A stretch of 64,000 nt of DNA, taken from Sorghum bicolor. Taxonomy: Eukaryota > Streptophyta > Magnoliopsida > Poales > Poaceae. Below the pieces are notes generated by a model that was not told the origin of the DNA, ran no database searches, and saw nothing but the letters and a program-made list of their open reading frames with translations. The DNA lies in contig NC_012878.2 of the NCBI RefSeq assembly GCF_000003195.3, positions 57,908,629-57,972,628 of the forward strand. Reading direction: 5' to 3'. Positions 56,501-64,000 of this stretch are shown one piece after another. A program made the translations under genes and the position numbers. Position 1 is the stretch's first letter; each line of letters starts with the position of its first letter.

Positions 56501-59500
56501 TATATACTTTTATATAATCCTGCTTCTCAGTGTGCTGTAAAGCAGAAGCCTTTGTCTTATTCTTTTCGAGGAAGAGTAGAGATGCACATTATGGAATATG
56601 TAGGTGCCAACTTGATAGACAAAATTAATAAGAGAATTCTAGGCACTAATTTTAAGAGTTTTAAATTGCTAAAAGGAAGACAAAAGGCTTATGTCAGTTG
56701 GATCATGAATAAAAATCAGTTGGAATAGACCACCATGTAAATTGCATTTTGATTGGGATGGAACAACCATGCTAAGATTTTGAGGACCAGGAAAAATAGG
56801 TTCTGATCTGTTTAAATAACCCACTCACTATATCCAGTAAGGTTTAAGGTATGGAATACAAACTAAGGATGGCACTCACACCTTAGAATGATCCTGTGAA
56901 ATGGCTCAACTGAGGCCATGCGTAATCTGTGGAGTATGTTACCAGAAGCTAGCTTTCCTTGTTTTCGGTTCGAGAGCAGGAGAGTTCGAATTTCCTAGAT
57001 AGAGGAACACTGACCTTTTGGTTGGCAAGGTGTTCCCCTCTGATGGTGAATCCTACCATCAACCATTGATTTAAAACTTCCTGAGACTACCGCAGTTTGA
57101 TTTGTACAAGGCTTTGTGTATCTGGAGTATTTGACCTTCAGAGGTGCTAATTGATAACCAGCCTCATGTTGTCCTGTTTAGCTCAAGGAAGACTGCGGTG
57201 GTAGGTGAATGTTGGCAACTGCAAATATGCTGGAAATGAATTGATTATAGGTGTTCCAGTCTAACCATTAAATGGTTGCGAGTTTGTTGTTATGTTTCTT
57301 GTGCAAGTGTTCCAAAATGGAACTATCACACATCCACTCAGTTTGGTATCGTGGAGACTTCATTAGACCACGTCTGATGTTGCCATTGCCTTGCGCCCTT
57401 GCCTTACTTTATTAGCCTCGTCATAGATATGGACTCAATTCTTTCTTTCTGCATGTCACACATCTCTATATATTTATTAAAGCTGGGTTGGAATCATGTC
57501 CCATAACATCTTGTTACATGGTCTTTGCCTTTAAATATATGTAACCTCTTGTGGCTATATATAAGGTGGTGATCTTCTTATCATTTGAACATAAACATGA
57601 AAGGCATCTAATTGTTCTTTTGGTTGCAGTAGAAAGTTCTCCCAGTTGACAAATAGTATGAACATCTGGGCATGCCTCCCCTTTTTCAGTTGTAGTAGTT
57701 AACAGTGCCCTCTCTGAACAGCTTTTAAGTCAACAATGACTCAATTTGAACTCAATAGTTAGGTGATCCACTTTTGTTGTCCTTTTTGTCATTCCCTACC
57801 AAATCTATTATACTTTTGTAGGTGCAATTTTAAATATGCCTCTTAAATTGTTTGTATAATCATGAAATAAAGATATGCATTTGCATTTACATTTTTATTT
57901 CGCGACCGGGGGTTGTGCCCGTATTTCATTAAGAGGAAGAGAAATTTAAGGTACAAGCCTGTCACGAGTAAGGCGAAGGCGAGCAGCCTATCACCCACAA
58001 GAAGGACCTACTGCTACTGGCAAGAAAGCCGATTACATAGGACTCTGATTTTGCGACCAAAGCGCTCGCAAGCCGATTTGCATTTACATTTCTGTAGTCC
58101 GTTGATGTTGATTGAACTTGCCACTAGGCATAGGCATTAGCATATACAAAATGATTATCCCCCATGATCAAGAGTCACCGAGCAAGTGTTGAAGCCATGA
58201 TTGCTAGTTGGGCGGTCACAATCACATTTTTGTGAGCATGGACCCATAGGACATTAATATGCCAACCAGCACCATCATTTTCGACTGGAACAATAAAAAC
58301 ATTACTTCTGTAGATGACATGAGGGCATGAGGCTGTGTCTAGTAATTCAAGTGCATTTGCTAGAGATAGTAATGGAAAATGTTACATTAAGAATACCTAA
58401 GAATAATATCCGCTCCTGGGACAAATGGAGTGTGCTATATTCAGAAAAATACCCAAAGATGTATTAAAATAATTCCATTAAGAGACAAAAAAGTGTGTGT
58501 GGTAGAGTATTAAAAAATATCAACGGATTGCAGAATCCGTCTTTGTAATTCTCCAGGCGTCAGAAAAATAAAAATATAATAATGCCTACTAAACTAAACT
58601 TGACAACTTTTGAGTAACCCCAAGTAACTTTTTTTTACAACAACCCCAAGTAACCTTTGGATCACTATTATGCTATGCCTGCTACTTTTTGGTGTGTCTA
58701 AAATGCTCCATTTGGACTTTTTATTAATGGTGCTGATCAAGTATACCTGCACCTGGTAGCACAATTTATTGTAGATATTTACAGTTCCCAATTCTGCGAT
58801 CAGATATCTGATATTTTAACGATTAACATTATACAGGTTTCACATACTTTGTATATTGTTCTATCTTCAAAAGCCATAACTAATTAACTCTGATGTAAAA
58901 TAAGTGTCTTACTTGTGAATTTCAATGTCGACAGAAACACATGGCACGCTTGGAAGCCAAAGCAGCAGAGCAGGTGGTCGAAGCATGTGTGAGGACAGAG
59001 TCCGTGAGGAAGTGCGTTCTCACGTCGTCACTGTTGGCATGTGTGTGGAGGCAAAACTACCCTCATGACCGCCGGTTCCCAACCACCATTGATGAGAACT
59101 GTTGGAGCGATGAGAGCTTCTGCCGGGACAACAAGGTGAGTTATACGAACACCACAAGTCCACAACTGATGTATTAAACAGCGCCAATTTTTTTATGGCT
59201 ACAGCCTACAATGTGAAGAATCGGTCTCGTCATTTTTATGGAACACGCCAACACTATAGCAAAATTTTAATGCTGGAACCTAAACATTTTGCAGCTATGG
59301 CTGTCACTTGGCAAGACGATGGCGGAAAAGGCGGCATGGAGGGCAGCACGGGGGACAGACCTGAAGCTAGTGACCATATGCCCTGCACTTGTAACCGGGC
59401 CAGGATTCCGGAGGCGGAACCCTACTCCATCCATTGCCTACCTCAAAGGTCTCCTGCCTTTCTACGACTATCTTGACTGGCCAGCAGATCGATCAATAAC

Positions 59501-59876
59501 ATCTCTTGACGGCCATAGAAAATTCGAGCTCACCACATCTGCATATTGTACGTTTGCAGGAGCGCATGCCATGCTCGCCGAAGGCCTGCTGGCGACAGCG
59601 AACGTGGAAAGAGTGGCTGAGGCGCACGTCCGCGTGTACGAGGAGATGAGCGGCACGGCCGGGGGGCGGTACATCTGCTACGACCACGTGGTCCGACGAG
59701 GCGAGGAGTTCGCGGAGCTGCAGCGGCAGCTGGGGCTCCCGGGCAGGGTTCCAGCGACGCCCGACGACGACGACCGGCCGCCGCGGTTCCAGCTCTGCAA
59801 CAGGAAGCTGTCGGCGCTGATGTCCGCGCGGAGGAGGTGCACCTACGACGCCTACTTCCCCGTGTTGTACGAGTGA
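53534..59876 (+). CDS. Cinnamoyl-CoA reductase-like protein, SNL6 type, 5 exons
   Basis: Exons: 53534-53789, 56211-56386, 58935-59135, 59295-59448, 59560-59876; total 1104 nt, 367 aa plus stop. The N-terminus ([20 protein letters not shown]) is a short helical extension. The Rossmann fold starts at [19 protein letters not shown] (54-72), with the GGTSFLG dinucleotide loop of the extended short-chain dehydrogenase (CCR/DFR) family. VFHTSS lies at 128-133, [11 protein letters not shown] at 172-182, and [11 protein letters not shown] at 239-249. The motif that is NWYCYGK in true cinnamoyl-CoA reductases is LWLSLGK (212-218): the catalytic Tyr is Leu214, while Lys218 and the Ser pair at 175-176 remain. 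Rice SNL6, a CCR-like protein needed for NH1-mediated bacterial resistance, is the closest family I recall. Monolignol reduction is doubtful here. Introns 1 and 2 are over 2 kb; intron 4 is 111 nt and stop-free. Confidence 0.88.
55338..55492. repeat. Short inverted-repeat block in SNL6-type intron 1
   Basis: GACTTCTCCTAGTGTTTTTA on the left matches the inverse of AAAACACTAGGAGAAG on the right, followed by a second CACTAGGAGAAGTC. This may be a small MITE; no target duplication was fixed. Confidence 0.5.
57896..58075 (-). mobile_element. LINE 3'-end remnant in SNL6-type intron 2
   Basis: On the minus strand this reads as a LINE 3'UTR ending CTTAATGAAATACGGGCACA, ACCCCCGGTCGCG and a short A-rich tail, like the remnant at 37300-37435. 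It is a heavily 5'-truncated insertion without coding sequence. Confidence 0.55.
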
Positions 59877-59964
59877 AAACGGGTGAGGTGTCTGATGGTG
59901 GAGGAGGAGAGCTGCTGATGCTGGAGTGTGAGTGAATGACCTTGTACATAGTGTTAATTGCATC

Positions 59965-59970
59965 AATAAA
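59965..59970 (+). terminator. Poly(A) signal of the SNL6-type gene
   Basis: AATAAA lies 89 bp after the stop codon, in a T-rich context (CATCAATAAAGCTTTTC). Confidence 0.55.
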
Positions 59971-60169
59971 GCTTTTCTACTCGGTACGTATTAGTAGAAT
60001 GTGTTGTACAGGGTACAGCCTGACAAACCGAGTGCGGTAGCACAGAACACTAGAACAGAGTGGCAGCACGAGTGACACGTCACAACGGACGTCAGAGCAT
60101 TGGAGGCAGACCAGCAAAATTTTGGCCGAACAGAACAGATCGACGGCACAAAATGCAACGCATAGCTAA

Positions 60170-60404
60170 GGCCTTGTTTACTTCTACCTAAAATTTTTCA
60201 AGATTTCCCGTCACATCGAATCTTTAGACGCATGCATGGAGTATTAAATATAAACGAAAATAAAAACTAATTGCACACTTTGGTCGAAATTGACGAGACG
60301 AATCTTTTGAGCCTAGTTAGTCTATAGTTGGAAAATAATTACCACAAACAAACGAAAGTGCTACAGTGTCACGAAATTTTTCACTTCGGGAACTAAACAA
60401 GGCA
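60170..60404 (+). mobile_element. MITE, GGCCTTGTTTAG family, copy 9
   Basis: The ends are GGCCTTGTTTACTTC and GGGAACTAAACAAGGC, flanked by TAA on both sides. The core has CACATCGAATCTTTAGACG and GACGAGACGAATCTTTTGAG. It is similar to copy 5. Confidence 0.92.
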
Positions 60405-62430
60405 TAAGCCTCAAGATTCAGGAGACCCAATCGGAAAAAAAAAAGAAGAGAATTTATAAGACGAATCATCGTTGCACGTTAATTGCATCACGCATGAGAG
60501 AACATTTTCCGGTCCGTCTGGAGCGGCAGACTCAGCGCGGCCGGGCACGCGGGCACGGAGATAATGCCGGTCCGGGCCAGAACACGGAAGCCATCATTTA
60601 GCGAAGAGAACACCTCGTAGGATTTTCCGTTTTCGTATATCAGATTTTATAGTCCTTACTATAAACTTCCAAAACCGTTTGTTTTTTTACTCTCCGTGAT
60701 CTTAGATGATGTTTTATCTAATATATGATGCCACATCAGCCGTCATATGTGGCACCATGTCAATCACTAGACCGATAAATCGGAGTACGTTGATATTTTG
60801 TCGGGAGAAATTAATTAGGATCAAGAATGAGGTGGTTGACACTTCATTGTCAGCAAAGTCATGCACTTTTGTATAATCTATATGTCATCAAGGTGGATTA
60901 ATTGTAATAGATAATGAGACAAATTGCTATAAACAAACACCAAAAAGAGGCATAGAAATTCAAATAATTTCAGGCTATATAGCATGATTTAAAAAAACTA
61001 AATCAATTTCATGTTTTGTAAACTAAAATTAAGTTTGTTTTAGGATTTTTTAATTGCACAATTTTTGGAATATTCTATGAAAAAACTATTTATAGATTTT
61101 CTTTTGCCAAGTTTCTCCGGTGTGACTGGTTAGAACAGTGAGCTTCGGGCCTTCCGACTCGGATTCGTAGCCTGGCACCTTCTTAATTTAAAGCTTGAAG
61201 ATATAAGGGGTGTTAGATAAATAGGTAATTTTCATATCATTTTAATTCTATAATTTTTTTTGAGGAAACATTTTAATTCCATAAATTAACATTATGATGA
61301 CATATAAAGGATTATTAATCATAAAATTATAATATCAAACATGTTCATAGAAATATGGGACATGTGATCAATTAACATGTGAAGCATGTCATTAGTAAAA
61401 GCATGAGAGCATAATATATGAAACATAACAATAAGGCAAGACTTATATCTCATAACAACGATAAACATGGGACAACATGTGAAACGATAAAACAAAACTA
61501 TTGAAGCAGAGAGGCAACTATATACGAAATGACTTGACTAAATTAACGAAACATACAGATCTTATAGCAGAAACAGACACATGATATAAATAGAAACCAC
61601 ATGATTGGATATATGAAACATACTCAGGACAGAATACGAAACAACATGGATGAACTATTGAAACATGTACGATCTGGGAGACGAAACACAACAGGAAAAT
61701 GAACAGATCATATCCTCTCATACGCTTTGAGGATTTCGATCCTTCTCCAACTTTCATGATGTAGACGATGAAGATTATCTCTCCATCGGGAAGCAGAAAT
61801 CTGCCCGCGTCCGTGGGAGGAAGACAGTGACGACGCTCGAAGACGACCACAAACAGCAGCGGCGGTTTGGGCAGTCGCGATGACACTTCCCAAAAACCTA
61901 ATTGCCGATCCCCCGTGCAAGGTCTCGAACGGCAAGGGCTTCGGAGGCGCCAGAGTCTCCTATTTATCCTTGTGGCTAGAGTGGAAAAGAGGAGGGAAGG
62001 GACTCCCAGTTGGTGGCTGAGGAGATGGACATCTGAAGGGTTTAACTCGGAGTTGAAACTCCCGTATTTAGTGGGTGCTAAAAATTAACACAGCCACACC
62101 ACGTTTCGCCCGCTCGCTGCCTGCCCGTCACGCCTTTGTCCTTTCCTTAATTTCTCAATTTAAGTGGAATGTCTGTCACCATATAAGTTAAGTCAAGGAC
62201 TCTTGGAATTCTAATCCGGTAGAACACTTATTGTCCATAATTACACACCATAAAATTTATCGATTTATTAAATTTAAATGGCCTTAGCCCATAATAAATC
62301 CAACAAGGAAGTCTTCTCCTGTCATGTAATTTTTTATAGTCTGTTTTTATTTAAAGTATCAATGTAGTCCAATCTACTCGTGTTTAGCCTGGCGCAACAA
62401 CCAACCATGTCTAAAAAATAAACGGTTTCA
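60405..62430. other. Intergenic region
   Basis: AT-rich DNA with no supported gene. Short minus-strand frames at 61518-61935 carry no recognisable domain and could be old repeat sequence. Confidence 0.35.
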
Positions 62431-62563
62431 ACAGTAGGAGGATTAAAGCCCAACTTTACACATGCGAAAAATCGATTTTTGTGAGAAATCGACGTTTTTA
62501 ACAGTAGGAGGATTAAAGCCCAACTTTACACATGCAAAAAATCGAATTTCGTGAGAAATCGAG
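62431..62563. repeat. 70-bp tandem duplication
   Basis: ACAGTAGGAGGATTAAAGCC starts both units (62431 and 62501). Each contains CAACTTTACACATGC, AAAAATCGA and GTGAGAAATCGA, with few differences. Confidence 0.9.
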
Positions 62564-62803
62564 GAAGTCAAGAAACGACTCTCTACCAAGCTCTCTTTCT
62601 GACAGGGCCCAGTGGACCTTAACAAGTGGGCGGGGAGAGGCAAGATTCTAATGGGCCAGACCCCTTTCGCGAATCGCGATTCCTCCGCCGCTCCGCCGCG
62701 CGCCTACGCATTTCGTCGAGCACCTTTGAGTCGGCGTCCGACGCGTGGTCGCGTGGCCGGCGGTTGCCTAGGTGGTAAGGAAACATCTCGGGCTCTCGGC
62801 GCA

Positions 62804-62921
62804 ATGCCTCCCGCGGCGGCGCCGGCGCCGGCGCCGGGCCGGTCTCCACGCTCCTCGGCTTCTTCCCATGGTCATCCACCGGTGTTCTGCTACACCGCCG
62901 ATGATCTCAGCTTCGCCACCG
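62804..62921 (+). CDS. Possible first exon of an unrecognised gene
   Basis: An ATG at 62804 opens a frame of 39 codons (MPPAAAPAPAPGRSPRSSAS, then PPVFCYTADDLSFATG), followed by a possible GT donor (CACCG-GTTAGC). The next in-frame codon after the donor is a stop, so it needs splicing. GC-rich composition and a sharp fall after the donor look like a grass first exon. I could not find a second exon by eye and do not recognise the protein. It may be a fragment. Confidence 0.25.
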
Positions 62922-63419
62922 GTTAGCTTCCTCTCCCGCTGCGGTTGCTCTAGATTCCTCAGCATGAAACGTTGCACCCATGCATCAAGTGAAAGTGGGT
63001 TTAGGTTTATGTTCAGTTCACTCCTGAGTTGCCACTCTGACCCCGTACGGAACAATGGATAGCTGGATCTGTCACCCAGCGATAGCTAGTACATCTGAAG
63101 AGCGAACATGCTTTGCTACTTACTATTACTCCGTAGTTATTTGTTTACAGACGACTCGTCCTATGCCACTCTTACCCTGAAGTATCCCCATACAGGATGC
63201 ATCACTGGAAAATGGAGACACTGTGCAAACACTACCTTTCCTATCAAGAGGAGAGGGGAGTTGGTTTTGTGCCATGGAAACCACATCCTGATTCCTGACA
63301 CTAGCTGCATATATGCACTATGCACAGTTACACAGCATCACGCAAAGGGGTCGGAAGAATCACGACGACCGCCTTAACTGATGAACACAAGCAGTAACAC
63401 TAATTCCTGGATTGGCGTT
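62922..63419. other. Spacer next to the polygalacturonase 3' end
   Basis: Probably includes the 3'UTR of the minus-strand polygalacturonase gene. No other gene is supported. Confidence 0.35.
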
Positions 63420-64000
63420 TCAGCAAAGGTCACCGTCAGACAGCACGCTGTTCCCTGCTGGCTTGCCGATCTGCAAGCAAGATATGGGGGGCACGGTGGG
63501 GGTGTAGAGCTCTCCAAATGCCTGCCAGCAGAAGGGGTTGTACAGGTGGTACTGTGGCACTAGCAGGGGCTTGAGTTGTATCCCAGTGAGAGTGATCTCC
63601 GAACAAGGCGAGCTGTCGCTGCACGCGAAGTGGGCAGGTTTGATCGTGAAGGTGCCCCTGATGTTCTCGTACTGAACGCCTGAAACGGCCACCGCTGATG
63701 TCTGGTTCCTGCACGTTGTTTTGTCGCAGTAGAATTGGTCTATTATTATCGGTGTTTGGACTTCTGAAACCTGTATGTTTGAGAACCTTATGCCTTGGAC
63801 CAGCCCTGAACCACCCTGCGTCAAAATGTCAGCGCGTTTAGCTTGATGAATGCAGCAGCAATGCTTGCTGGGTGGATGGCTTCAGAGGTGCCAGGTTATG
63901 TTTACCTGCCAAGTCTTGATTCTGACACCAGTCATTGTTCTGAACATTTTCACATCTCTTACGGTGATGTTGGATACACATGCTTTTGTGTTGTACCTTC
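63420..64000 (-). CDS. Polygalacturonase (GH28), last two exons only; 5' part outside the window
   Basis: The last exon is 63815-63420 (131 codons plus stop). The preceding exon runs from beyond the right edge to 63906, and the intron is 63905-63816. The upstream exon encodes CVSNITVRDVKMFRTMTGVR followed by IKTWQ; the RIK motif is part of the GH28 substrate-binding site. The last exon continues GGSGLVQGIRFSNIQVSEVQ, PIIIDQFYCDK and VSGVQYENIRGTF, all typical of the end of the right-handed beta-helix of plant polygalacturonases. It ends in a cysteine-containing tail (CSDSSPCSEITL, NPFCWQAFG). The enzyme family hydrolyses homogalacturonan in the cell wall. Catalytic Asp and His residues lie outside the window, so activity and subtype cannot be judged. 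Confidence 0.92.

Noticed and set aside
59195..59476. 93-aa plus-strand frame over SNL6-type exon 4
   Set aside because: Another reading frame of the exon; the correct frame continues the reductase domain and joins in phase with exons 3 and 5.

Overview
This is nuclear DNA of a flowering plant, almost certainly a grass of the sorghum/maize tribe (Andropogoneae; Sorghum is my best guess). Genes are split by GT-AG introns, first exons are very GC-rich against AT-rich introns and intergenic DNA, and the gene set is typical of grasses. The gaps are full of short terminal-inverted-repeat elements, especially a roughly 240-bp family whose ends read GGCCTTGTTTAGTTC.

Layout: a truncated MIZU-KUSSEI1-like gene (minus, 1-931); an isoprenylcysteine methylesterase-like gene (minus, 11 exons, 6507-10256); a four-EF-hand calmodulin-like gene (minus, 11405-11977); a Raf-like protein kinase (minus, 6 exons, 13621-16954); a 14-exon gene for an OM47-type mitochondrial outer-membrane beta-barrel protein (minus, 21059-26506), head to head with a single-exon F-box gene (plus, 26945-28501); a truncated copy of the beta-barrel gene (29724-30093); a short PEX14-like gene (plus, 9 exons, 31305-34203); a DUF1645 gene (minus, 40166-41089); a cinnamoyl-CoA-reductase-like (SNL6-type) gene (plus, 5 exons, 53534-59876); and the 3' end of a GH28 polygalacturonase gene (minus, 63420-64000). 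Exon chains were built by hand from splice sites and reading frame. Every complete multi-exon model sums to a multiple of three and ends in a stop codon.

The genes do not form a pathway; this is an ordinary eukaryotic gene neighbourhood. The most unusual parts are these. A 2.8-kb block (about 42.5-45.3 kb) holds gene fragments and a diverged copy of a PEX14-like intron, lies between two direct repeats of about 0.55 kb, and contains a 427-bp element whose insertion can be proved because the PEX14-like intron keeps the empty site. The SNL6-type reductase has lost the catalytic tyrosine and has a 111-nt intron that stays in frame if retained. The PEX14-like protein keeps both conserved ends but has no membrane or coiled-coil middle. 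A remnant of the beta-barrel gene contains only pieces of its first and last exons. A Pack-MULE-like element with long inverted ends sits inside a LINE remnant.

I saw no bacterial features, CRISPR arrays, rRNA or confident tRNA genes. Species, gene symbols and families come from memory of protein families, not from a search.
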